From Betaproteobacteria bacterium (GTDB lineage Bacteria > Pseudomonadota > Gammaproteobacteria > Burkholderiales > Casimicrobiaceae), in assembly GCA_013298695.1 (NCBI GenBank), contig JAAFIS010000008.1:1-64000 (forward strand): 64,000 nt of DNA. The letters run 5' to 3'. Each line of letters begins with the position of its first letter. Position 1 is the stretch's first letter. Below are positions 25,507 through 34,132 of this stretch, one piece after another. Under the pieces are notes generated by a model. It searched no databases and was not told the DNA's origin. It saw only the letters and a program-made list of their open reading frames with translations. Made by a program: the position numbers and the translations under genes.

Positions 25507-26754
25507 ATGCGCAAATTTAAAAGCTTTTGCAAATTACCTTCAGCACCGATCGTTGTTCGCTATTGCTTGCCTGTGCTCGCGACAACAGGGCTCGTAAGCT
25601 ACACGCCCGAACTCTGCAGCGAACCCTATCGCCTCACCGCTGACGAACAAAAGCAACTTGAATGGCACACGCGCAGCTTGCCACGTCAAAGTGGCAGCGT
25701 TAGTGCGATGAAGCCCGCGTCGACACCAATGCCGCTCGCGCATTCGACCATGGCCACTGCGTTCACATGGTCATTTGAGGGAAGAAACTACAGCATTGAC
25801 GACTATCTGAATCGGCAACCCGTCGCGGCGATACTGATTGCTAAAGATAACGAAATTATTTACGAGCGCTACCAATTCGGAGTCAACGCAAATACTCTCT
25901 ACCTCTCCAATTCCATCGCTAAATCATTGGTGGGTCTAGCTATGGGGTTCGCGCAGGCAGAGGGCAAGATACCGAGCTTTGATGTGCCGACTCAACGCTA
26001 CGTGCCGGAACTCACCGGCTCGGCATACGGCGAAACCACGCTGCGCAACTTGATGCGCATGAGCTCTGGCGTGAAGTACAGCGAAACCTATCAACCAGGC
26101 GACGACTCCAGCAAATTTCGCGACAGCGCGCTAAAGCTTGGCGTCGTTAGTGCTGCGAAGCAATTTAATGAACGAGAGGCTCCGCAAGGCAGTCGTTTTA
26201 AGTATGCCAGTGTAGAAACTAGCGTAGCGGGCGCTGCCGTAAAAGCTGCAACCGGTGAAGGTATCGCGACCTACCTGCAACCGCGATTGTGGCAAGCGAT
26301 GGGCGCGGAGGGCGAAGCACTCTGGCAGCTTGACCGTACCGGCCTTGAATGGGCACAGTGCTGTCTCTTTGCACTTCCGCGCGACTATTTGAGGCTGGGC
26401 ATCTTACTTTCCAACGATGGTTCACGCCCCGACACGGGCAAGCAGCTTATCCCCAAGGAATACCTGATGGAAAGCACCGATTGGCGTCGCGCGAGCGAGC
26501 CCTTCCAACCAAAGCGGGCGAGTATCGGCTACAGCACCTATGGCTACAGTAATTTTTTCTGGCTGCAAGGCGGCGAAACGCGACGCTTCATGCTGCTCGG
26601 CATTCACGGACAAGCCATTTTTGTTGACCCCGCGAACAAGCTGGTCATGGTGCATCTTGCGGCTAACGGCAAAGCAAACACGTCGGGCACGGCAATGGGC
26701 AATGAACGCTCCGCGTTGTGGCGGGGCGTGGTTCAGAAGTTTGGACGATGGTAA
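25507..26754 (+). CDS. Serine hydrolase, beta-lactamase/NylB-like
   Basis: 415 residues. The catalytic S-x-x-K is in YLSNSIAKSLVGLAMG (about residue 137). The second-motif tyrosine is in FKYASVETSVAG and a third motif is LLGIHGQAIFVDP. This set matches class-C beta-lactamase-fold esterases and 6-aminohexanoate-dimer hydrolases. The N-terminus (about 45 residues with two cysteines) may be a poor signal peptide or lipid-like export signal; the hydrolase is probably periplasmic. Substrate cannot be told. ATG at 25507 without a strong ribosome-binding site. Confidence 0.8.
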   Translation: MRKFKSFCKLPSAPIVVRYCLPVLATTGLVSYTPELCSEPYRLTADEQKQLEWHTRSLPRQSGSVSAMKPASTPMPLAHSTMATAFTWSFEGRNYSIDDYLNRQPVAAILIAKDNEIIYERYQFGVNANTLYLSNSIAKSLVGLAMGFAQAEGKIPSFDVPTQRYVPELTGSAYGETTLRNLMRMSSGVKYSETYQPGDDSSKFRDSALKLGVVSAAKQFNEREAPQGSRFKYASVETSVAGAAVKAATGEGIATYLQPRLWQAMGAEGEALWQLDRTGLEWAQCCLFALPRDYLRLGILLSNDGSRPDTGKQLIPKEYLMESTDWRRASEPFQPKRASIGYSTYGYSNFFWLQGGETRRFMLLGIHGQAIFVDPANKLVMVHLAANGKANTSGTAMGNERSALWRGVVQKFGRW

Positions 26755-27175
26755 ATTCAGGTCAAGGTCGCGCGCGTTTTTGAACGTTGAGAGAGGTGAG
26801 ATACACCTTATCGCACGCCAAATACCAAAACGGTGACAGACTTATCCAGAAGCAAAATTGAGCCGCACCCGCTTCGGTTAAGGCCTGGAACAGCAAGCTA
26901 CTGGTCGCGCATTTATCGCTCGTAACGGAGTTTCGTCGCCGAGCAAGACATTCGTTTGAATCGGCCGCCACTGCGCCGAAGATCGAAAAAATCGATTTGC
27001 GCGCAAACACCACTGCGTCATTCGCAAGATTCATGGTCAACATGAATTTGCTCGCGCGATCGACCTTCGCAGGGCTTCAGAGGCGTTAAACGCGGCGTCA
27101 ATTTTCGCGTCAGTAGTGGTATCACCGGCCGCGAACAAGTGTTTCGCGATCACTCGCTTCGTTGTCTCGCCTTGC
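26755..27175. other. Gap with no gene I can support
   Basis: About 420 bp between the hydrolase and SH3 genes. Minus-strand frames exist (for example the extension 27037-27180 discussed under findings), but none has a start with a ribosome-binding site or a recognisable product. No repeat of the families seen elsewhere is present. Confidence 0.4.
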
Positions 27176-27853
27176 TTATCTAGACAATCCTGCGCCATGA
27201 GGGGGGGCTGAGCGTTGGTGTTCGCGGACGACGTGAGAGCGATTGCGAACTTGGTTCGGATGTCGATGGGCGTGAGGTTCGCGTCTTGGTGCGACATACA
27301 CCGGGCGAGGTGCAACATAAACTGGTCGCGGAGCGACGTAGGCCGGGCGCGGTGCAACGTAGGCTTGTGGCGCTCGATAGTAGGAAGGCGGCGGTGCGAT
27401 ACCTGGGCGCCAATCGCTCCAGTAGCCATGATGGTGATACCACGGGCGATCACGGTAATGGTTATCCCAATAAGAACCCAATGTGAATCCGACGACGGGC
27501 GCGCCAAACGCTAAGCCGTTGCCGTAGACGATGACGTTTCGATTGCCATAGGCGTACGTGATGTGTCGCGCATTGACCCAGCCGCGCAAACCGCCAACGC
27601 TCACATCGCACCAGTGATAGCCGCGTACACAACCGTTGACATACGCCGCCGATCCTCGGTTCAACCACGCAACGGGTGGATAGCGATGATCCGGCCCAGA
27701 GCGAATGTTGGTTCGAAGCGAGACATAGGCTTGTTGCGCGTCTGCGTCGGGCGCAACGACGATGGCGCTGGCCACGAGCATCGCACTCATCGTGATCGCA
27801 TAGGCGCTACGTTGTGCTGCGTAGCGGACCTCCTTACAAAAAGCGTATCCCAT
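27176..27853 (-). CDS. Exported SH3-domain protein with YVAPRP repeats
   Basis: 225 residues. ATG at 27853 has GGGAG just upstream, which decides the start over an upstream extension. A signal peptide (cleavage near DADAQ) precedes a bacterial SH3 domain: AYVSLRTNIRSGPDHRYP, then VNGCVRGYHWCDVSVGG and GLRGWVNARHI. After a hydrophilic YWDNHYRDRPWYHHHG stretch come repeats of R-P-x-Y-V-A-P and a basic histidine-rich tail. Likely cell-wall or envelope associated. A C7 run (minus strand) lies near the 3' end and could shift the frame. Confidence 0.75.
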   Translation of the reverse strand: MGYAFCKEVRYAAQRSAYAITMSAMLVASAIVVAPDADAQQAYVSLRTNIRSGPDHRYPPVAWLNRGSAAYVNGCVRGYHWCDVSVGGLRGWVNARHITYAYGNRNVIVYGNGLAFGAPVVGFTLGSYWDNHYRDRPWYHHHGYWSDWRPGIAPPPSYYRAPQAYVAPRPAYVAPRPVYVAPRPVYVAPRREPHAHRHPNQVRNRSHVVREHQRSAPPHGAGLSR

Positions 27854-27938
27854 GTCTTTCTCCCGGAAATGCGTAGCGTCGCAGATGCGAAGCGCGCGTG
27901 TTAAGTGAATAGACGTGAATCGATCTTTTTCTACGACA

Positions 27939-28946
27939 TTACCGGGAGCAACCCGCGCTGGAGACCTCACTCGCTGCCAATTCGGTTTTACTTCGCGTCA
28001 TCGTGACGCCGCGTTTCACCGCCGTCATCTCAGCAAGAATCGAAATCGCTATTTCACTCGGCGTTTTCGCGCCAATGTCTAGGCCGACGGGGCCATGGAG
28101 TTTCTTCACTTCTTCTTCGCTCACGTCGAATTCGAGCAAGCGCGCGCGGCGTTTGTCGTTGTTCAATTTTGAGCCTAGCGCGCCGACGTAAAACGCAGGT
28201 GATTTAAGCGCTTCCATGAGCGCGAGATCATCGAGTTTTGGATCGTGAGTGAGCGCGACCAGTGCGCTGTTGCGATCCAAATTCATCGCGAGCACGAGAT
28301 CGTCCGGCATCTCTTTACTCATCACCACTTGCGGTAAATCAGTCCATTGCTCTTGGTATTCATCACGCGGATCGCACAGGGTGACTTGATAATCGAGCGG
28401 AATTGCCATGGTCGCAAGATACTTCGACAGCTGCCCTGCGCCGATGATCACGAGCCGATATTTTGGACCGTGTATCGTGACGAGCGTTTTATTGTCGAAC
28501 GACAAAACGTCGGCACCCATTGCGTCGGTACGCCGCGTAATCCCAGTCGCAATATCTAAGCTTCGCTTCACGATTTTGTGTGCTTCGAGATCAGCGAGCA
28601 GCCCACGAATATCGCTTTGCGGCGTGAGCGGTTCGAGCACCATTTCAACCGTACCGCCGCAGGGCAAACCAAATTGCCGCGCTTGATCCGCGGCAACGCC
28701 GTAGCGAACGCTCTCCGGTAATTTCGCGGCGAGCTTGCCGTCTTTCACTTGCGCAATTAAATCGTCTTCAATACAGCCGCCGGAGACAGAGCCGATCACT
28801 TGACCGTCATCACGAATTGCCATCATCGCGCCAATCGGTCGCGGCGCACTGCCCCAGGTGCGAACGACGGTGCCAAGCGTGGCGCGGCGACCGGATTCGG
28901 TCCACGCGAGAGCGGTTTTTAGAACGTCGAGATCAAGATTGTCCAT
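27939..28946 (-). CDS. XdhC/CoxI family protein
   Basis: 335 residues. N-terminal XdhC domain: TLGTVVRTWGSAPRPIGAMM, GSVSGGCIEDDL and FGLPCGGTVEMVLEPL, the last carrying the conserved cysteine. The C-terminal Rossmann-like half has LVIIGAGQLSKYLA and YVGALGSKLNNDKRRARL. XdhC proteins bind molybdenum cofactor and deliver its sulfurated form to xanthine dehydrogenase-type enzymes. No xdhAB, cox or other molybdo-hydroxylase gene is in the window, so its client lies elsewhere. ATG at 28946. Confidence 0.9.
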   Translation of the reverse strand: MDNLDLDVLKTALAWTESGRRATLGTVVRTWGSAPRPIGAMMAIRDDGQVIGSVSGGCIEDDLIAQVKDGKLAAKLPESVRYGVAADQARQFGLPCGGTVEMVLEPLTPQSDIRGLLADLEAHKIVKRSLDIATGITRRTDAMGADVLSFDNKTLVTIHGPKYRLVIIGAGQLSKYLATMAIPLDYQVTLCDPRDEYQEQWTDLPQVVMSKEMPDDLVLAMNLDRNSALVALTHDPKLDDLALMEALKSPAFYVGALGSKLNNDKRRARLLEFDVSEEEVKKLHGPVGLDIGAKTPSEIAISILAEMTAVKRGVTMTRSKTELAASEVSSAGCSR

Positions 28947-29021
28947 AACGTTTATTTGAGCAGACTCACGCTCAACACGCTTGCGGTTAAGTGCGACAAA
29001 TCACAACAGCGATATTTCTAT

Positions 29022-29042
29022 CCGCCCAATTTAAATGGGCGG
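29022..29042. repeat. Single palindrome of the TCGCCCA family
   Basis: Arms CCGCCCA and TGGGCGG around ATTTAAA, in the gap between XdhC and the orphan binding protein. No partner is found 67 bp to either side, so this may be a half element. Confidence 0.6.
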
Positions 29043-29120
29043 TATTAGAAAAAATGAGTCACCTCGAAAAATAACGTTACGATGCCATAGGGCAACGTTT
29101 GACGGGGTCGTAACCGATAG

Positions 29121-30143
29121 CTATTGGAGCATTCTTTCCGCTCGAGCCGGTAAGTACTCGGTGCTCGCAATGCTGCTGCTTTGTGGTTTGTTTGCCAGCT
29201 TGAACGTGTTCGCAACGAGATCGATTCCCGATTGAACTCGCGCCATGTCGATCGTGCCCAGACCGGATTCACGCACCGTAGGCGTGTCAACGAATCGATC
29301 AAACGCGAGCCGCGCACGCCGCCATTCGATCTTGGTGTCGATCTTTGGATCGATTTGCTTGAGCGCTTCAATCGCAAGATCGGTGTCTTTAAGCGCCACT
29401 TTCACCGCGTCGTGATAGGCGCGTACAAATCTCTGCACCGACTTTTTGTTGGCCGCTAGAAACTTGGGATTGACCATCAAGACGTTGCCGTAAATACGCA
29501 CGCCCGATTCGTAAAACGGAAACACGCGATACGTCGTCCCAGACATGCCTTCGCGCTCTAAGTTGAGCATCGAGGTGAAATAAAAGCCGGTAATGCCGTC
29601 AAATTTTCCGCTCGCGAAATCTTTTTCTCGCGCGATGGGATCAACGTTCTGCCACTTAACGGTCGCGAGTTCCTCCTGCTGCGCGAACGCAGGCCACAGC
29701 TTTCGACCGCCATCAAACGCAGGCGCTGCAATCGATTTGTCGCCGAGCGCTTTGATCGAAACACCGTTGCGCAAGAAAAGCGCCGCCGGTGTGCGCTCGT
29801 ACAAAACGTACACCGCAACGGGCGGCGGCACATTCGGATTCTTTGCCGCGAACTCAACCAACGCGCTGAAATCACCGAGCCCCATATCGAACTCGCCCGA
29901 GGCCACCTTCTGAATCGTCGCCGCCGAACCGGTGCCGGGCGTTACCTCCGCGTCAACCTTCGCCTTTTTAAAGCCGCCGAGTAAGGCAATTGCAAGTGGT
30001 GACGACTGCCCCTCCCAGCGCCAATCGTTTAAGAAGCGCACGGGGGCTTCTTGTGCGGTGGCTGCGCCGACGAGCATGGTTACTGAAAGCGTGGACAGGC
30101 AGATGCTCACCGCTTTTGTCCAAACCGTAAACATCGAATTCAT
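29121..30143 (-). CDS. Orphan NMT1/THI5-like ABC transporter substrate-binding protein
   Basis: 340 residues with signal peptide (MLVGAATAQ). The mature part starts VRFLNDWRWEGQSSPLAIAL and has GSAATIQKVASGEFDMGLGD, the pattern of NMT1/SsuA-type periplasmic binding proteins that collect pyrimidine precursors, sulfonates, taurine or similar compounds. ATG at 30143. No permease or ATPase gene adjoins, so either these are elsewhere or the protein works with another system. The substrate is undetermined; XdhC next door hints loosely at a purine or related compound. Confidence 0.8.
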   Translation of the reverse strand: MNSMFTVWTKAVSICLSTLSVTMLVGAATAQEAPVRFLNDWRWEGQSSPLAIALLGGFKKAKVDAEVTPGTGSAATIQKVASGEFDMGLGDFSALVEFAAKNPNVPPPVAVYVLYERTPAALFLRNGVSIKALGDKSIAAPAFDGGRKLWPAFAQQEELATVKWQNVDPIAREKDFASGKFDGITGFYFTSMLNLEREGMSGTTYRVFPFYESGVRIYGNVLMVNPKFLAANKKSVQRFVRAYHDAVKVALKDTDLAIEALKQIDPKIDTKIEWRRARLAFDRFVDTPTVRESGLGTIDMARVQSGIDLVANTFKLANKPQSSSIASTEYLPARAERMLQ

Positions 30144-30282
30144 AGATCTCCCCTCTGCTTTTCAAAGATTGTAGGAGTGAGTTGAGCAAGCGAGTGTGTA
30201 TGCTGGAAAACCAGACGACTCTTATGTGTATCGATTGTTTGTCGCGTCGCAGACATCATTTTGTTGTGTCACCGAACACAAC

Positions 30283-30309
30283 TTGACCTTTCGTTTGCAA
30301 TCGTATACA
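30283..30309 (+). promoter_or_regulatory. Possible promoter of the pspA-flotillin operon
   Basis: TTGACC at 30283-30288 and TATACA at 30304-30309 are 15 bp apart, slightly short for a sigma-70 promoter. They lie 33 bp before the first gene. The words TTTGCA and TGCAAA around the -10 could be an operator, but this is only suggestive. Confidence 0.35.
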
Positions 30310-30342
30310 AATGCATGCAAATGATTTCTAATTAGTAGTTCG

Positions 30343-30825
30343 ATGATGGTTCCAATTTCAGGACGGCTGCCCGACGATTTGTACGACTGGTTGGCGACCA
30401 CGCAAATGGAGGACGCTGCCACTGTCAGCGATAAAGTGCGTGTCGCTGTTGCGCATTTGCGCCGCACGTACATGGGCGACTCTGAATACATTGGAGCCCT
30501 CAATCTCTATCGCGATCTTGGGCGCAGCACACGAGAGGCCGTCGCCAAGCTCGAGGTCAGCGAACAGACGCACTCCGAAGTGTTGGCCGCGTTCTTCGAA
30601 CATGTGCCTGCACTAATGGCGACTCTAAATTCCGCACAAGTGCCTAGCGTTGAAATCGCGAAGCAACTTGAATCCCAACTCGCGCGTCGCGCGATGCAGC
30701 TGGCTGAAACCCTACTGAGGCAAGCGATTACCTCCCAGGCCGCCGCGTTCGACGGTCACGTTGTTCGGCGGCACATCGCTCAGGTGAAAGAGCTTGCGCA
30801 ACTTATTCCTCAATCCATTACGTAA
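30343..30825 (+). CDS. Possible ribbon-helix-helix protein, first gene of the PspA operon
   Basis: 160 residues. The first 45 (MVPISGRLPDDLYDWLATTQ, then MEDAATVSDKVRVAVAHLRR) look like a ribbon-helix-helix strand and two helices, as in small DNA-binding regulators. The rest is a long helical region (VLAAFFEHVPALMATLNSAQ, ESQLARRAMQLAETLLRQAI). Eleven bases separate it from pspA, so it is very likely cotranscribed, perhaps as a regulator or partner. No named family fits; the RHH reading is my inference. ATG at 30343. Confidence 0.6.
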   Translation: MMVPISGRLPDDLYDWLATTQMEDAATVSDKVRVAVAHLRRTYMGDSEYIGALNLYRDLGRSTREAVAKLEVSEQTHSEVLAAFFEHVPALMATLNSAQVPSVEIAKQLESQLARRAMQLAETLLRQAITSQAAAFDGHVVRRHIAQVKELAQLIPQSIT

Positions 30826-30836
30826 GGAGAATCCTG

Positions 30837-31508
30837 ATGGCTGACAATTTGAAAACCCGCGTGGCGCGAGTAATAGCTGGGGGCGCGCATGCCTTGCTCG
30901 ACAAGATCGAAGACACCGCCCCGATTGCGATGCTCGAACAGTCGGTGCGCGAGATTGATCAAGTGATTGATGAGGTGCGCGCAGAATTGGGTCGCGCGGC
31001 AGCCAATCGCCACCTCGCGCAACAGCAGCATCTGCACCTAAACAAAGAACATGAAACGCTCACCAATTCCTTGAACACCGCGCTGCTAGGTGGCCGTGAT
31101 GATTTGGCCAAGCCTGCTATTTCGCGTCAGCTTGATATTGAAGCGCAACTGCCTATTCTCGAATCGAGCTTGAGCCAGCTTGCCGTGGAAGAGAAAGAGC
31201 TTTCCGGTTTCGTCGATGCGCTTATGGGCAAGAAGCGTGAGATGGAGCGCGCGATAACTGAATTCGAACGCTCTCGCTCATCGGCCGCCAGTGCAAACGC
31301 AAAAAATGGTGGCGGCGGGAGCAATGCCGTGGCGAAGGCTGAAGCGGTGCAATCCGCTTTTGACCGCACGTTTCGACGCCAAACGGGACTTGACCCCGTC
31401 GCTCAAAGCGCAACAATGGAGCAGGCGACCAAATTAAAGGAACTCAATGATCTCGTTCGGGACAACAAAATCAATGAGCGACTTGCCGCGCTCAAAGCTC
31501 AACGCTAA
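30837..31508 (+). CDS. pspA: PspA/IM30 family membrane-stress protein
   Basis: 223 residues, mostly coiled coil, starting NLKTRVARVIAGGAHALLD and containing MLEQSVREIDQVIDEVRAEL, the typical PspA helical hairpin. Members coat the inner membrane as ESCRT-III-like oligomers under stress. A glycine-rich gap (NAKNGGGGSNAVAKAE) splits the C-terminal helices, and the end (MEQATKLKELNDLVRDNKI) is helical. AAGGAG precedes the ATG. It lies between the RHH-like gene and YqiJ/flotillin genes, so it belongs to the flotillin-linked PspA type and not to the classical pspABC operon. Confidence 0.85.
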   Translation: MADNLKTRVARVIAGGAHALLDKIEDTAPIAMLEQSVREIDQVIDEVRAELGRAAANRHLAQQQHLHLNKEHETLTNSLNTALLGGRDDLAKPAISRQLDIEAQLPILESSLSQLAVEEKELSGFVDALMGKKREMERAITEFERSRSSAASANAKNGGGGSNAVAKAEAVQSAFDRTFRRQTGLDPVAQSATMEQATKLKELNDLVRDNKINERLAALKAQR

Positions 31509-31535
31509 TGGTCCGGTAGAGACGAGGGGAACATC

Positions 31536-32150
31536 TTGCTGACGATGACGGAAACTTGGCCATTTGCTGCGGCGCTAGCCGTGATGGTCGGGCTCGCGGT
31601 GATCGAGGGGCTCGGTCTGCTCTTCGCGCACAGTCCCTCTAGTGCGATTGACAGCCTGTTGCCCGAAATGCCAGACAGTGGTGACTCGCCACTCGGTTGG
31701 TTGCATCTTGGCAAAGTGCCTGCGCTCGTACTGGTGGTGCTTTTTTTGGCAGGTTTCGCGATCGCTGGCTATGTGATTCAAGGCGTCACATGGAAACTTA
31801 TCGGATCGATGTGGCCGGCGTGGGCGGCGAGCATTCCTGCAGTATTTGCAGGTTTCGCGACGGTGAGTGGGCTTGGAGCGTTGCTTGAACGCATCATTCC
31901 GAAAGATGAGACGAGTGCCGTTAGCGAAATGACGCTCATTGGTCGGGCGGGCGTTGTTGTCCGTGGTACAGCGAAATCAGGGCTTGCAGCAGAGGCGAAA
32001 GTGCGTGACTCCTACGGACGAGCGCATTACGTGATGGTAGAGCCAGATGTTGATACCGACACGTTTTCTGAAGGCAACGACGTGTTGCTCGTGAAAAAAG
32101 TGGGTGCGCGATTCCGTTGCATTCGCAACCCCCATCCCGAATTACTTTAA
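31536..32150 (+). CDS. YqiJ-like inner-membrane OB-fold protein
   Basis: 204 residues with an N-terminal helix (FAAALAVMVGLAVIEGLGLL), two central helices (LVLVVLFLAGFAIAGYVIQ and AASIPAVFAGFATVSGLGAL) and a C-terminal beta-rich domain (MTLIGRAGVVVRGTAKSGLA to DVLLVKKVGARFRCI). This matches YqiJ/NfeD-type partners of flotillins. TTG at 31536 is preferred because GAGGGG precedes it at good spacing; ATG at 31545 is possible. Directly upstream of the flotillin gene, as in E. coli yqiJK. Confidence 0.8.
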   Translation: MLTMTETWPFAAALAVMVGLAVIEGLGLLFAHSPSSAIDSLLPEMPDSGDSPLGWLHLGKVPALVLVVLFLAGFAIAGYVIQGVTWKLIGSMWPAWAASIPAVFAGFATVSGLGALLERIIPKDETSAVSEMTLIGRAGVVVRGTAKSGLAAEAKVRDSYGRAHYVMVEPDVDTDTFSEGNDVLLVKKVGARFRCIRNPHPELL

Positions 32151-32179
32151 CGATAACAAGTTTACTCACCGAGGATCAC

Positions 32180-33925
32180 ATGATCGAAATGCTTATCAAT
32201 GTCGGAATACCGGCGGCTATTGTGCTGTTTGCACTTCTGCTGATTGGGATTATTTTCGCGCGGCTCTACCACCGCGCCACCAAGGAAACAGCGTTCGTGA
32301 GAACCGGTTTAGGCGGGCAGAAAGTGATTATGGACGGGGGTGCGATTGTGTTGCCGATTTTTCACGAGACGATTCCGGTGAACATGAACACCTTGAAGTT
32401 GGAGGTTTCGCGCAAGGAAGAACAAAGTCTTATCGCGCTTGATCGCTTGCGCGTTGACGTGGCGGCGGCATTCTTCGTGCGGGTGAAACAAGTGGCGGAA
32501 TCGGTGAGCACAGCCGCTCAAACGCTTGGTCGAAAGACGATGGAGCCCTCGGAGCTGCGTACGCTCGTTGAAGATAAGTTCGTTGATGCGTTGCGCGCAA
32601 CTGCTGCAACGATGACGATGCAAGAGCTTCAAGATAAGCGTCGTGAATTTGTGCAAGCAGTGCAAAACGCGGTCGCGGAGGACTTGGAGAAAAACGGTCT
32701 TGAGTTGGAGTCAGTGTCGCTCACCAGTCTTGATCAGACCGCAAAGTCGTTCTTTAATCCAAGCAACGCGTTTGATGCCGAAGGTTTGACGCGACTTACC
32801 GAAGAGACAGAATCGCGTCGCAAACGTCGGAACGATATTGAGCAGGACACCGAGGTTCAGGTTCGCACCAAAAATCTTGAAGCCGAGAGATTGAAACTTG
32901 ACATTACAAAGCAACAAGAATTCGCAACCCTTACGCAGCAGCAAGAAATTTCAAACGCCAAGGCCGACCAAACGGCGGTGATTGCGAAGATCGAAGCGGA
33001 GCGCTATCGAGAAGCGGAAGAGGTTCGCATTAACGCCGACCGCCTGGTCAAAGAGCGTCGCATCGAAGCTGATCGGACAGTCAATAGCGCCGAGATTGAC
33101 AAAAATCTCGCGGTGCAGAAAAAGCAAATTGAATCGGATCGCGAAACGAAAGTGAAGCAAGCTGAGCAAAGACAATCGGTGGAGCTCGCTAACCAAGATG
33201 CGGCAATTGCGATTGCAAAAAAATCGGAGGAGCAGTCACAAGCCGATGCCGCTGCGAATGCGGCTCGGGCTGCTGCTGTTAAGGCCGAAGAGGCTGTGAA
33301 TACAGCGCGCCAAATTTCAATTGCTGAACGGAACAAATCGATTCAGTTGATCGAGGCTGCGCAGGACGCGGAGCAACAGGCGATTTCCGTGACGGTCGCC
33401 GCTGAAGCCGAACGTGAGGCCGCTGAGAACCGTGCGCTCGCAGTGAAGGTCGAAGCAGAAGCCAAAAAAGCAGCGTCACTCGCGGAAGCCGAAGGCATTG
33501 CCGCGATCAACGAAGCGAAGAATAAGTTGGGGGCAGCTCAGATTGATTTAGCTGTGCGCATGCAGCTCATACAATCTTTGCCGCTCATTATTCAGCAGGC
33601 TGCGAAACCGCTTGAAAAAATCGAGTCGATTCGTTTGTTCCAGGTCAACGGGATGCCTGGCACATCAACGGGGTCGAGTGACGGTACGAGTCTTCCAAGC
33701 GGTGGAAGCGGCCAAGGCACTCTGCCGGAGCAAGTCGTGAATTCCGCACTTCATTATCAAGTTGCGAAACCGATTGTCGATGCGATCATGAAAGACGCCG
33801 GTCTCGCGAATCCTTCTTTAACCGGCATCGCACAAACAGTTGCAGACATGGTGTCGTCGACATCCGTGTCTAAAGTTGAAGCGGCGACAAAAGCGGCGAA
33901 GAGCTTCGGTGATGTGAAGGCGTAG
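32180..33925 (+). CDS. Flotillin family protein (YqiK-like)
   Basis: 581 residues. An N-terminal membrane helix (GIPAAIVLFALLLIGIIF) leads into a PHB/SPFH domain (TAFVRTGLGGQKVIMDGGAI, IALDRLRVDVAAAFFVRV). A very long alanine- and glutamate-rich coiled coil follows (EAERLKLDITKQQEFATL and many E-A repeats). The C-terminus has a flotillin-like helical tail after a Gly/Ser-rich linker (GTSTGSSDGTSLPSGGSGQG). Flotillins organise membrane microdomains. ATG at 32180 follows GAGG and is favoured over an upstream extension that would overlap the YqiJ-like gene. Last gene of the operon. Confidence 0.87.
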   Translation: MIEMLINVGIPAAIVLFALLLIGIIFARLYHRATKETAFVRTGLGGQKVIMDGGAIVLPIFHETIPVNMNTLKLEVSRKEEQSLIALDRLRVDVAAAFFVRVKQVAESVSTAAQTLGRKTMEPSELRTLVEDKFVDALRATAATMTMQELQDKRREFVQAVQNAVAEDLEKNGLELESVSLTSLDQTAKSFFNPSNAFDAEGLTRLTEETESRRKRRNDIEQDTEVQVRTKNLEAERLKLDITKQQEFATLTQQQEISNAKADQTAVIAKIEAERYREAEEVRINADRLVKERRIEADRTVNSAEIDKNLAVQKKQIESDRETKVKQAEQRQSVELANQDAAIAIAKKSEEQSQADAAANAARAAAVKAEEAVNTARQISIAERNKSIQLIEAAQDAEQQAISVTVAAEAEREAAENRALAVKVEAEAKKAASLAEAEGIAAINEAKNKLGAAQIDLAVRMQLIQSLPLIIQQAAKPLEKIESIRLFQVNGMPGTSTGSSDGTSLPSGGSGQGTLPEQVVNSALHYQVAKPIVDAIMKDAGLANPSLTGIAQTVADMVSSTSVSKVEAATKAAKSFGDVKA

Positions 33926-34132
33926 TCTCTATATTCAGCTAAGACCGATTCCCATCCAAAGCTATACGTGTGTAGTTTTTGGCAAGAAAAACGTGGGACG
34001 CAATTTCAAGTTGGGCGCTAATCGGTTTTCCTAAGTTATCGGTAGTGACCAGCAAATGTCGGTGCGCCCAACGTAGACGTAGGGCGTCTACATACGATCC
34101 GCGGTTGCTTGCAGGCATCGTTTCGAGCCGAC

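Noticed and set aside
27037-27507. Separate 156-codon minus-strand gene
   Set aside because: Most of it overlaps the SH3 gene in another frame. Only the end beyond the C7 tract is of interest, and it is reported as a possible frameshift.
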